Assembly (NCBI GenBank): GCA_033026295.1
Contig: CM065182.1
Span: 17,194,715-17,258,714, forward strand
Length of the DNA: 64,000 nt
Direction of reading: 5' to 3'
DNA from: Channa striata
Taxonomy: Eukaryota; Chordata; Actinopteri; Anabantiformes; Channidae
Positions within the stretch are counted from its first letter, which is position 1. Each line of letters begins with the position of its first letter. The notes beneath the pieces are model-generated. The model did no database searches. It was not told the DNA's origin and saw nothing but the letters and a program-made list of their open reading frames with translations. Position numbers and translations under genes: made by a program. Below, one piece after another: positions 48,701-61,000 of this stretch.

Positions 48701-49777
48701 TCTGAGTCATGAACCAAGCAGACTAGAATAAACAAGCAGACTAGAATAAACAAGCAGACTAGTTAGTTGTAGTGTGTAACATCATAATTTATGATGTCAT
48801 ACCTGATCGGTGCCTGACCAATGGGGTTTATTCTACAGAGATCATAGTGGGTGGTGGTATACAGTAGAGGGGATGTGTTCATTTCATTTCTTCCTGTTAC
48901 TGTATATTTTAATACTTTTTCATTCCCATCAACAGTGAGACTACAGATTCTGTACCACAGTTAAACATTTAAATCATTATATTTAGACAAATACTATGAA
49001 TTATGTAATAGCTCACATGTAATTTTAACAATGTTCAGTGCAAGGTAAAGACGTACTGTAGCGGACAAGGTGTTACAGTGAAGTTTTATTTATCTTTTCA
49101 AAAATTTGCTAGTGGTGTGCAGACTTGATGTTGGTTCATTTCTGAATAATATTCATGACATTTTATGTGAGGTTTTAAGTGAAGTGTTAGAAATGTGTGT
49201 TTGTCAGAAGAAAGAAGAAACAATGCGTTGCTGGAAGAAAAGAACAACAATCGGGACAAAATGGGATCCAATGGAAACACATTTTCTCTCAGACACCAGA
49301 ACCCCAGCAAAGGCAGACTCTTGGCTGTTTAGAGCATAGATGCTCAGAGCCAAGTTGCTCTGATTTGACCCCACAGGCAGAAGCAAAAGCAATAACATCT
49401 GTGGTGGCTAAACCACTGCAAAGTCAGCGTGCCTCACATCATGAGCCAAAAACCACAGGACAACTCTGTGCCCAACCAAACAGCGAACTGGAAAGACTTT
49501 ACTTACAGAGAGGGGAAGGAATTCAGACTATTTTCATCCAAACGTCTTGTGAAGTCAATCAGTCAGTTTTTGTTAAAACTAAGAATGTATTTTGACTTAA
49601 GACATCGACAGAATCAAATAAATAAAGATTACAATTGCTTCATCGAGGACACGGTCCATGACACACTGAGCACACACTCAAACCTCACCTGGTGTAGTTT
49701 GTCTGCTGAGCATTTGTCCATCCTAAACTCAGAGACAGGAACAAGGAGAGACCCCAGACAGAGTCCAGATGCATCAT
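45447..49777 (-). CDS. pcolce: Procollagen C-endopeptidase enhancer, complete coding region
   Basis: Secreted glycoprotein that binds the procollagen C-propeptide and boosts its cleavage by BMP1/tolloid proteases in the extracellular matrix. Nine coding exons on the minus strand: 49777-49689, 48090-47982, 47886-47628, 46952-46828, 46706-46570, 46480-46122, 46035-45958, 45880-45710 and 45577-45447. They join in phase to 485 aa. Exon 1 codes for a signal peptide ([20 protein letters not shown]...NAQQTNYTR). CUB1 starts [20 protein letters not shown], and CUB2 starts [14 protein letters not shown] and ends near [17 protein letters not shown] Pro/Lys/Arg-rich linker of about 80 residues follows. 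The C-terminal netrin-like domain runs from [12 protein letters not shown] through [20 protein letters not shown]. The domain order CUB-CUB-NTR is diagnostic; PCOLCE2 is the alternative, but the long Pro-rich linker favours PCOLCE. The exon 4 donor (ATG|GTCGGC) is weak, and the exon 8 donor lies inside a CA repeat. Confidence 0.93.
45652..45707. repeat. (TG)28 microsatellite abutting a pcolce splice donor
   Basis: An uninterrupted TG run of 56 bases on the plus strand. On the minus (gene) strand it is a CA repeat that starts right after the GT of the intron-8 donor: exon 8 ends at 45710 and the intron reads GTACACACAC onward. Confidence 0.95.
46953..47627 (-). other. pcolce intron between CUB1 and CUB2 exons
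   Basis: A 675-base AT-rich intron between the exon ending SGTKPYVDG and the exon beginning DQFCGGK. No repeat or further exon is recognised. Confidence 0.8.
48091..49688 (-). other. pcolce intron 1
   Basis: A 1.6-kb intron between the signal-peptide exon and the first CUB exon, containing the 18-base tandem repeat at 48715-48762. Nothing else is recognised. Confidence 0.75.
48715..48762. repeat. 18-base tandem repeat, about 2.7 copies
   Basis: The unit CAAGCAGACTAGAATAAA is present twice exactly, plus a partial third copy, inside pcolce intron 1. Confidence 0.85.
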
Positions 49778-49799
49778 GATGCCGCGGGCACACACAGCA

Positions 49800-52700
49800 A
49801 CGCAGCCTATTGCAAAAACGGGAGCAGGAGTTTAGAGGTGAAAGACAGCGAGTAGGTCGAGGAAGTTGCTAGATTTGGGTGGGCGGAGAGTGGCAAGGAT
49901 TCAGAAGGGGGAGAGAGTTGGAGTATGGATGAAGAAGCAGACAAAGATGCTGAAAAGACAAGAGTGGTGAGAAAGAGCTCCGAGGGGGGATGACGTGAAT
50001 GGGAAAAGAGGGAGGAGCAGGCTTTAATTGGAGCCAGATGTTTCTTCCAGAAAACCCCTGGCTTCAGTATTACAGGGGGTCATATAGGACAGACGGGCAG
50101 AGGGAAGATATATCAGGAGGTTTGGTTAAAGCTTTGTGGGCATTCAGATGTTTCTGGTTATTCACATGATTGAAACTTACACTAAGGTGGAAGAAGAGGC
50201 TGTTAACTTCACCAGCGTCCACTGTGAGAGCCTGGCTTCTCATTATGCTCCGTGCACAGGTGGCGGCAGAGCCTCGGGCTCTTCGGGCGGCAGCACCTAA
50301 CTATTCAGGCCGTAAATCTTTACATTCCACAACAGTTTTTGAGACGATTAGTTTACAGGATGTTTTTAGATTAAAATGATTCACTTATTTCACGTGGTTT
50401 AAACAAACACGTAGAGGATCCAAATGGTCCCCCAGCAGGACCTAGACACTGGAAGAATCATAAAACTAATGATCGTTTTCCTCTTACTGTATTTCCCTGT
50501 ACCCCAGGGGCTCCTTTGGCTCCAAAACACACGAGCCGGAGAGTGTGTATTTGCCCATGCAAGAACACACTAAAGAGGGAAGTAATCCTTCTGTGTTGGA
50601 CTGGCTGATGAGCCAACCCTCTGGCCTACATTACTGAGGCCTGTGGAGGGGGTGCAGTTTAGTTGTGCTATAAAACGAGACACTTTTATGGACAGCAGAG
50701 CTGCAACACCTTGATCAAAGTCTGGAGGAAACAGGATGAGAAAAAAAGCACAAAGCAAAGTTTTCACGTGGCACACGACTTCAGCTCTTTTTGTGAAGAG
50801 GTTTCACTTGTTTATTTTACTTACTGTCAAATTCTAATTTGCACTTTGAAACCGTTTTGGTGCTACCAGTAAAGACCTCCACCCTTTGAAAGCTTTGGCT
50901 CTCAAGCAGAGCTGGAAAAATGAGCAAGCCCCAGCCCTGCTGTGCTGTGTTTGTGTTAACCCCGAACCCTGATAAGAGGCAGCAGAAGCAGGAATGCATT
51001 TCCATGCAGAGTCTGCTGGGGGGGAACAGTGTCTGAGTGTGCACAACCGTGCAGGAAATGCTGTTATGTGTGGGAGTAACAGTAACCTTTACACTCAGCA
51101 ATAATCCAAGCCGAGAATGTAGTTTTTTTTTTTTGACAGAAATGTCTGATGAATCCTCGAAGCTGGATGTGCATTCTTTTAAAAGAGTCAAAGGGAGCAG
51201 CAGTGGGGGGAGTGTATGACCAGTGAGTGGGGGTAGTTAGATGGGTAATGGGAGGAGGGATTGGACAAAGCTGAAAAATGGAAAACAAACTTCAAGTGCT
51301 CTGACAGAAAAACAATCCAACACATGGAAAAGTTGTTTTTGCAAAGCACCATGGAGCTAGGTCATGTTCACTTCTGCCTGAGCCAACACATAACTTTATA
51401 ATTAATCCACACATTCCATCAGCAAATGATCCTAATGTAATTTCCAAGACAGTGTTAAAAAAACACACACATTATAAGGTGACGGTGCACTGGAGATGCA
51501 GGAAACGGAATGAAAACAAAGGCCTGCAGTTGTGTGAATCCAGCAGAAAAGGTGACAGACATTGTGACAGACATTGTGTCTGCTCTCGAATTTTCTCTAC
51601 ACAATCATAAGAACATCAGACTTCCAAATGTGGAGTCGTGACAGTACAATAGGCCAAATTTCCACATTGCAATAAATAAAACAGTTGCACAGAGATAAAG
51701 GCTGCAATAGAAATGCTTTTTATTTCATGAATCCCATGAGGCAGCTGAGGATTCCACGCTGTAAACGAGACAAGTCAACACTTATCATCGAACAACTGAG
51801 TTGTGTGTCCGAATTAAAGCTAAAGCATAGACCAGCAGCCTTGTTCCAGATACACTTAATGCTGTGTGTTATGAGAAAAATGTGATATTATTCATTTAGT
51901 GTGGGCATTGTGCTAAAAATGAATATTAGCAGTTGGTGTGAGCGGGATGCTGCACTAAAGTGAGAATTATAAAAAGGGCAGATACGCTGTGGGTGCATGT
52001 GTTTGTCTGACTAAAATTAAATATACTGTTTCACACTTAATGCTGTGGGCCTCCACTCGCTGGGCACGACAAATGTTCAGGAGAAAAGTTAAACGAGGAT
52101 AACAACGATATCACTAATCTACTTCCTCCCCAGTGTTGAACACGCTGGTTTCTTTTGTTTGTTTGTTTGTTTTTCAGAAATGAAAAGCACCATGGAAATG
52201 ACAGACAGACTTATTATATAACTCCTTTTTGTGTAAGCTCTAGTGTGCTGCTAATACCGTAAATGTCACCGTAACTGAATTACTACATCAATGCCGTTGT
52301 GATGTTGACATTATGTGACTTATTAATAAAATATCTTTTGCTCTGAACCTTGCACATGGACAGTGTGTCCTACTGGATCCATCTCCTACTGCTCCTGCAG
52401 TTGTCATGGTGACACCTGGCGGTGGAAAAATGACGTTACAGCTCGACCGGAGGCTCTTCTGCGTTTTTAAAGACACGTTTATTTGACTCAAATTAGCAGT
52501 GTGTGATATAAGCGGCGTCCAGGGTTATTATTTTCATTTCGTACATCTACATATGAGGCTGATTGAGTCTGTCAGTTCAAAGCTTACGGCAGCGTCCAAG
52601 GACACGACAATCAAAAATATAATAAAATCAATAAATAAGGTAGGTTTAGTTATGAAGCGTATATCGTTTTACTTCGACAAGCACAAAGCGGTACGTTACA

Positions 52701-55700
52701 CATTGTATATGAAACATTAACTAATAGAAGCTAAAAATGCCGGAAAAGGTTTTCAAAATAAATGTCTCCGGAAGCAACAGTCACTGCGACTCCGTTTAGG
52801 GCTAGAAGCGAACGACTCAGGATCCCGGATATTGCATGTGTTTATATTGCCTCTAAAAACTATGGACACAGTATTTCAGAACATGCGTGAAAAGTATGAA
52901 TAATTAGGGTTTGCAAAATGATCCATCAGGTCAGAATTGGTGATGAGTTACATAATGTGGCTTAATTCTGTAGTGATGGATGAACAATTAGTCGGATTGT
53001 ACAGAACTACATGAGGTGACACACACACACAAAAACAGACATTTAAATGAATGTTTTGTGTTTATTGTGCAGGTTTTGATGATGTGGCGTTTCATTGTTA
53101 TTGTGACTACACTGTAGTTATAATCTGAGGGGATTATACTGTAATTTTGTCAACTGATGCTGTAAACTAGGTGCAACCGACGTTGTGTGTGTGTGTGTGT
53201 GTGTCAGCCAGTGATCCCAGGGCGTGGACGTAAATGACTGAGAGCAGAAATGTGCCCGTGGCTGCAGGTTTTCGTGTGTACGAGGATAAATTAAGGAAAG
53301 AGGTTATGTTTGTATTGGTAATAAATTTATGCTTGTTCACACAGGTCAGATTAACCCCCAGAATTGCAGTCAAAATTGCATCAACCCATTGTTGTAAACT
53401 CACAAAGCACATGAAGCACGCACAAAAGTACAAGTTGTCATAGATACTGTTTTTCCAATATACATATATTTCATGATGTTCATCAATATAATAAGACATT
53501 GATAGATTTACACTACAATTATTTTATGTACTTTAGTCTTTCATTCAGTCTCCTCTCCTTTACGATGAGTCAACCTTGTTTAATTTGTAATCCCATACCA
53601 AATGACAGCACAATAAATCTATCAATAAAGTAAAGCAAAAAAATAAAAAATAGGAATACAGAAAGAAAGAAAATAACAATGAGCACATTGCCCATGATTC
53701 TCTAGCCGAGTCCCTCCTGTAAGGCCAGATGAACAGGGGCAATATGGGCCTTCATCCCAAAAACCCCAGTCCCAAAAAGAAATCAAATCAAAATCTTTCC
53801 TCAAAAATAAATTGAAACAAAAAATATATCTTGTAGATACAAACAGCAATCTGATGTAAACTGTAGAATCCTTCTAAGCATTCTGGACAATTGAAGGTAA
53901 AAATACTTTTTCCTTATTAACTTCCCATTTTCCTTTCTTCTACTGATCAGTGCTTACACACAAACATCTGTTATTACTCAATTGATGCAAAAGAAAATGC
54001 AATATTTGGTTCAAAAACAAAACATGTTAACATATATTAAATCGAATATTGTACATTTATAGCCATCCCGTGAATATCCAGAGACTCAGTAGGTTCCCTC
54101 CTGTTGCTGCGTTCATCCCATCTGAGGTCCACAGTAAGCTATGGGGAACATTCACCACAATGTACACATCACACCACACTGTCTTTTTCCGTGCTGGCAT
54201 ATTTGCATTTTGATTCTCCCCAAATGAACTGAATACAGCATAAAGCTGAGATCGCTGAAAAATTCTTCAGGCTGACATAAGACAATATTCTTCACTGAAT
54301 CATGTTCCCATCCAACCAAAAACCAATGAAGTACAACAGAAAAAGTGCCACTGTGTTAAAATATATATGCACATTTCTTTTCATTTCGACAATAAGCAAC
54401 AGAAAAAGGGAGCGCTCACTTCGTTTTCACCAGTGTGACCAAATTGGTTGAGCGCTCGGGACAGGACGGGACAACAGTTGGATTTATGGATAACACAGAA
54501 GTCCTACCCCAATCAGTAGTTTTATTTAACTTCAGTCCAGTGTTTGATGGCTAGAAGGACAATATTTTTAACCCTATAATGCTTTTCGAATGCCAAAAAC
54601 CCAATTTAACTGTTTGCTAATATAGTATTTTGTCTAATATATATTTTGGTAAAATGCTAATACCTTAAACCTGAGGATATAGGACCCCCTACCCCCCAAA
54701 AACACCCCCATATTACAACACCAAACAATGCAGTTTGTTTTTTTTTTTACTTTTTTCTTGGTTATTCTCTTATAGCAATAGTTTGTTTATCATTTGAAAA
54801 CTTAGCAGCACTATGGAGACACAGAAAAAGAAGAGTTGTGCTATTATTAGTTATAGGATCATGTGTCTTGTTACGGATTAAATAAGCTATTTAGACCTGG
54901 ACACACATGGTGGGGGGGAGGCTGTATTGGAAATTTGAAGCATGCGGCCCTTACGTTTTGGTTTAACTTGCATATGTTAGAATGGCACACTTACAAGCCA
55001 AACTGGCACACCATGTCAATAGTGTGTAATAGTTAATAGGTGCTGTAATCGCGGCTAAATGGGGTAAGGGTGTGAAATATTCAAAAGAGACTAGGGTAGT
55101 TTGAAAAACCTGTTTCTCTCCACTTGTTTTTGATGGCCATTGGCAGCATAAGCATGAAAATCTGGTCTTTGGTAATCTTCTGCAGTTTGTCATTTGCTCT
55201 ATTAAGTGGAAAACATAGGGGAAACAGGGAGGAGTGGGTTTGTTAAGGTTGGAGTCCTTCCTAATAGAAATGAGTGGCAGATCTCTAACCTCACTGCTTG
55301 TGTACTTCAGTGGTCAAGGAAACAACTCGCCCTTTCTTTGAGCTTTAGGCGGACTAATCTCTCAGGATAAACCAGGGATATTACCAAGACAGAGCTATTC
55401 TAATACACACACTCGTGTACGTGCACACACACAGACACACACAGTGACACACACTATAGGATTCTGAATCAGTGAGTCGAGCAAAGGGTGGCAGGTTGGT
55501 CTACTCAGCTGGTGGGAAGGATAAAAAGTCATGCTGAAAGGCTACTAAGGCTTGACACGTTTGCTTTGTGTTGGTGGTTTTGTGTTCTTTAGAGCCTTCC
55601 AGCGACTGCAATCAACTGTAAGATCTGACACCTAAATTTATACAATATTCCGTTCCTGAAAACAGATTTCATTAAATGGCTGATCTGCAACAACTTCAAA

Positions 55701-57240
55701 GATTGAGTCATAAGTAAAGACCTTGTTTGGAGAAACAAAAAAAGCACAAGATGATTTTCCTGGTTTTTCTCATGGTCTGATTTTCTTTAGAGTTTAAGTA
55801 GCAAGTACATTATGTCTCACTGCCCAGTTCTCCTGCTCATAAAGTAGCCAAAAAGGTCGGACACACAGGAGAAGATGCCTGTTCAAATAAAAAAAATCAA
55901 GACCAAACCAGTCAGGGCACCAAAGGAAGGAATAACTGCAGTAATGATAGAAGTCTCTCCCTTGTTGCTTGGCAGTGTATTACGCACAGAGCTGAATTAC
56001 AAAAAACACACCAGACTGAGGTAAAGAGGAGCTTCCTGCTGTTGGCAGAAAATAGTACTGATTGTACACTTCCTCTTTACCTGCCTGTTTCACACAAAAA
56101 TATACTATAATAAAAAATAGAATCTATTATTATTTAAAAAGGAAAAAAGGCCTTAACTATAGGGAGAAACACTGAGACAGAAGCACACATCTAGCAAAAC
56201 ACTCGTCTTAGGAATGCTACTATTATTTTTTTTTTTTACAATTGCTTCTTATGTTTCCTGTCACTTAGCCCAGAGTTAGCGTACCGCTGATCTAAAATTC
56301 AACAGCGGTTTCATTTTACTCATTAGTCTCTGTCCATGTTCCTGGATTTTCTAATAAGGCTGAACTTTTTGAATGTTTTTATGTGCTCTTCATGTGGAGA
56401 GGTTTTGCTGCAGTTGGATTTTCTTTTGCCAGGCTATTGACCAGCCAGACAGCGCCATCAAAAACAAGGTTGTTTGTGCATTTCAAACAGATTCATTTTG
56501 TGCAGTCAGCCACCCCCTTTACACAAATGTGTGAGGGTGTGTTTGACCGCAAACTTCCTACAGTAACTAATAGATGTGACTGGAGACTAAGGCAACGAGC
56601 CAGTGAGAATTAATCTTTTCTGTGTGAAAATCAATTTTAAATTTATGCAATGGTCCCATTTTGTCTCCTGGAATTACAGTTGTTTTGCAAGCCCATTTCC
56701 ACAGTTTGACATGAATGGCATATTCATATTATGCCATAACTGTAATGTCAAGATAACATCACTATAATATAAAATAACATAATTTGGACAGATTGACAGT
56801 CTAATCCTGTCTATCCAAAATTATCCATTACAACTATAATCTATGACTATTGTCTCCTAAGGTTTGAATAAGGTTTGTATTTTTTTTAAAGATACTACAA
56901 TTACATGTGCTACAATAAGAGCATTTGCACTAGAATGCAATGAAGGAATGTTTTCGAAATAAGACACTACGTAATATTAAAAAAAAAAGAAACATCTACA
57001 GACATTGGTCCAACTGTACTATGGCAGTATTCAAATTATCTAAAGAAATTGAGGTTTTCAAGCATGCTGGGAGACTGAAGAGATCAGTGGGGGTGGTAAA
57101 GAGGCTTCAGATGAGTAAGTTTTTGAAGAGAGTCATAAGAAGAAAGAGAAATGACTCTTGGACAGTGAAAGATCAGATAGAAATGGTAGAAAATGATCTT
57201 TTCTGGGGCCTAGTTTAACACTACATGCATGATTTTTATG
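49800..57240. other. Intergenic region between pcolce and vamp2
   Basis: About 7.4 kb lying between the pcolce start and the 3' end of vamp2. I see no convincing exon, RNA gene or complete transposon. It should include the pcolce promoter near 49.8-50.0 kb, where I found no clear TATA box, and possibly a long vamp2 3'UTR. A (TG)n run lies at about 53183-53204 and poly-purine or A-rich tracts at about 53640-53670. The small open frames do not resemble known proteins. Confidence 0.5.
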
Positions 57241-57245
57241 GCTGA

Positions 57246-57251
57246 TTTATT
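57246..57251 (-). promoter_or_regulatory. Candidate poly(A) signal of vamp2
   Basis: Minus-strand AATAAA about 770 bases after the vamp2 stop codon. Other copies lie farther downstream (for example near 54523), so the real end is uncertain. Confidence 0.25.
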
Positions 57252-57598
57252 CAATGTCAGTGAGCATTACCTCTCTCAGAAAGCCACAAAAGACTTTTGT
57301 GGAATTTTTCATAGGATCAAGTTATAGAAATCTGGAGCTAAACGATAATCATTGGGATTTTTTAAGGGCAGTTTTGTCTGTGGAATAGCTCCAATTAGTT
57401 TAACTTGATTTTTCTTGGACAAGTTTTAGTCTTGTGGCTCATTTTGGAGTAATGTAGTAGACAAAATACACCAAAAAGAGAGAGTAAGCACAGGACGGAC
57501 AGATGATGAGAACATGCAAGGTACACACTTTGATTAATAGTAGTTAACGCTGAAGCATACGTAAAATTAATACAAAAAATAAAAAATACAAAATGCAA

Positions 57599-57624
57599 AC
57601 ACACGCACACACACACACACACAC
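57599..57624. repeat. (CA)n microsatellite
   Basis: A CA run of about 25 bases with one CG interruption, in the presumed vamp2 3'UTR or flank. Confidence 0.8.
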
Positions 57625-58021
57625 CTACAAAACAGTATATATCAGAATAAAACTCTACAAAGAACTATATATATATCAGTTATGTAACAATTATCGCCAA
57701 TCGTTGTTTCCTTATCTGTTGTTGCATCGTCACAAGTGTTTGGTTCTCAGTATGGCAGGTTAGAAAAGCCAAGAGTACCCAGAAAGGAGACAGGGCCACA
57801 CACTCACAGGACAAATATTGACAGGGGTCCAGAGGTGAAGTGGTGGAAGTGGGGGAGCAATGGGGCCCTGAAAGGTTTAGTGGTGTTATATTGAGACTAA
57901 TCATGGGGATATATATATATAATAAATTAATTATCGAAGGTTATTTTGTCATTGATTTGCGGGTTGTTTTTTTTTACTGTAGTAAGGAAGTTGGATCAGA
58001 CTGGGGTAGGAGCAACTCTTC

Positions 58022-61000
58022 TTAGGTGCTGAAGTACACTGTAGAAAGAAAGAAAAGGGGATAGGTGATGAATTTCAGTTCTTAATGAGTTATTTATCAA
58101 GGTGTCCAAACAACATTTTACAAGAGATAAATTCCACAAAGAAAATAATGAAGATTTTCTGCACAGAAGTGTTTAAAGGATGCTTACCAATAATGATGAT
58201 GAGAACAATCACGCATATGACACCAAGGATAATCATCATCTGTGGTCATTAGATGTTAAAAAAATCTTATTAGTGAAGCAGAAAATTATGACATGCCTGT
58301 GTAATCATATGACAGCTCCCAAATACATAGTACCAGATGGCATGTGCAGAATTTCATGCTTGTGAGCAACAACAGAAATCAGCCGTTGAGATTTGCCGCA
58401 CATTGTTAGAGGCTCTCCGCACTGTGTTTTGTTGATGGGAGAAACTAAGGCAGGCTTTATATATATTTTTACACATTTAGCAAGTCTGCATGTCCTCACC
58501 TTGGCATTCTTCCACCAGTATTTATTCTTCAGTTTTGCAGCACTGGTCTCAAACTGAGAGGCTCCAGCCTGCAGGGCATCAGCCCGGTCATCCAGTTCTG
58601 ACAGTTTCTGATCACGCTCCAGAACCTTATCCACGTTTACACGCATGATATCAACCACCTGGGGAAACATGAGTGAAGCAATGTAGTGTAACTGTTTCAA
58701 AAGCAATACAGGATGACTCTTTGAGGTTCTGAACGGAGGGTGCTAGACTGTTTGATATGGATTATGACGAAAAGTTTCATAACTACCAAGTTTCATGTCT
58801 AACCACGGTTTCAAGCATTGTGTTAGTGACGGCAGTCAAACCACGCATAACAATGAAAGACTCAGCTAAAAGGGTTGACGTGGCCACTTCACGATGCTAA
58901 AACTATAAGAGACTACATCAGGTCCTGTCAACATGACTTTGTGTTTGCACAAAGGGTGTACTCACCTCATCCACCTGTGCCTGTGTCTGCTGCAGACGGC
59001 GGTTGCTGGTGAGGTTAGGAGGGCCCTGATTGCCTCCCTCTGGTGCAGGGGCTCCAGTGGCTGGGGCAGACCTATAAATAAAAAGATAAAAATATTCAAG
59101 TCCATCCCTCCAAAAAAATTTATAACAGAGTACTTAAGTAAAAAACTCAACAAAAACACCATGAGACACGTTTTATATATCACACAGCATAAACTGCATC
59201 ATAATCTACACATATTAGAAAAAATGAAATGGGCTATTACAGTTAATAAATTGCCTCAGAGAAAAGCAGGATTCAAATTCATTGTGGTAGTGTCTTGTAT
59301 ATCAATACCCACACTTACAAGTGGGTGTTGAAATTGGATTCATAATCAGATGTAATTTGTAGGAGTGGGAAGGTTCCACGTGTTAGCACTGCAGAGGTCA
59401 GATAACCACCCTATATCACAAACAACAAGTATCAGCTAGGCTTTGCAAAAGCCAAGTTGATTTGTCATGACATGTTGGACTGTGACCTACATAGACCTAT
59501 TTCTTCTGGCTGTTCTAAGCACCAATAATGACTTCAGTGAGGCAGAGAGTTTTAATGAATGTGCCATTTACAAGTGACAGCTAAAGTCTCAATAAAAATA
59601 CTCTGTCTTTAAGTTAACATGTGGTATTTTACAAGATTTGCTCATTTTAGTAAATGATGTTAATACACTAAAAATATATGAACATAATGTCATATTTACA
59701 AAAGATACATTTTGTACAACCATCCCTTTTCCTATTCATATTTTATTTTTTGTTCTTGACTGTGTACATTTAAAAAGCAATTAATAACTTTTTTTTAAAG
59801 TAATAAACATTACAAAACAGTTGCTATCGTCGCCGTTGACTGTGGTGCAGACTAATTACCAATGTGAAGCACAACCACATGTAACAGCTGATTTATAGAA
59901 AGAAAGGGCATAGAAATATAATTCTAATGCACTTCCTTTTTGAAATCCATTAATAGATGCTTAATTTCATTTGCAAGATAAACTTTAAAACAATATGTAA
60001 TGTTTCAGTGTAAAAAAGAAGTTGCTAAGTAGTTAGAAACATCATCATGTCGGATTATTGTAATTACTAAATATATTGGGACTGTCAGTCTTCAGAACAT
60101 TAATTAGTTCTCTACTGCTATTATTTAGTTTCAACAAAATAGTTTTGAATATGAACCTGAGATAGACTGGTATCCTGTCTATCCTGTGTGTACCCTGAGC
60201 CTCACCCAGTGACAGCTGGGAAAGGCTTCAGCCCCCATGACCCTAACTAGGACAAGCCGTTTAAGATAATGGATAGATGGATTCAATTTGAAACATTCTG
60301 CAACTTGATGTAGCAGTGAATAAAAAATAATATTTTATCTTTTACTATTCCATCAACACTTACTACCCACACAAGTTAAATCAGTAATATGAAAATAAAT
60401 GATAAAGTTGTACTAAACAATTAAGTGGCTGTAGAACAACATTTAGCAACAAGCACTTATTAGCTCTGCTGTGGCCAAACTACTCTACTTAACTCTGTAT
60501 AAAAGTCAACTTTACATGTTGAAATAATATCCTCTAAGAGCAACAAATCCTCTTGAATAGTTGGCCTGATGGTGCTAAATTAGTCCCAAATAGGTTTCTA
60601 TATTATCAAGGTTTATAGTGAAATATAGTATGTAATGCTGTATTATAAAAATAGAATATCCTATGTGTGTGTGTTTGTGTGGATAACACGTATTGTTTTA
60701 TTTCTTGATATTTCTAGATTGATTATTCTACACCTATATTATATTTACAAATCAGCAAATATGTGGATGCTAGACATCAAAAAAGAACCATGGATTTTAC
60801 CTTGTTTATATTAAACTCTATAACCCCCGTGTAATTAATGTCTTTGTCTAGCTCTCACTATTTCCACAAAGGTGTAATGTGAGCAGAGGTTCATGCTATC
60901 ATCACTTCTGAACTGACACCCATACCAACCAGGAAGAGGTGCGACTGGAGCGACAAGACTTCTCACCAGCTTCCACATCCTGTAAATACCACCCACTGTT

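Noticed and set aside
56940..57218. 92-codon Lys/Arg-rich frame resembling a transposase N-terminus
   Set aside because: It has a short basic helix-like composition but no recognisable DNA-binding or catalytic motif, and no inverted repeats were found around it. It may be a very old transposon fragment but cannot be supported.
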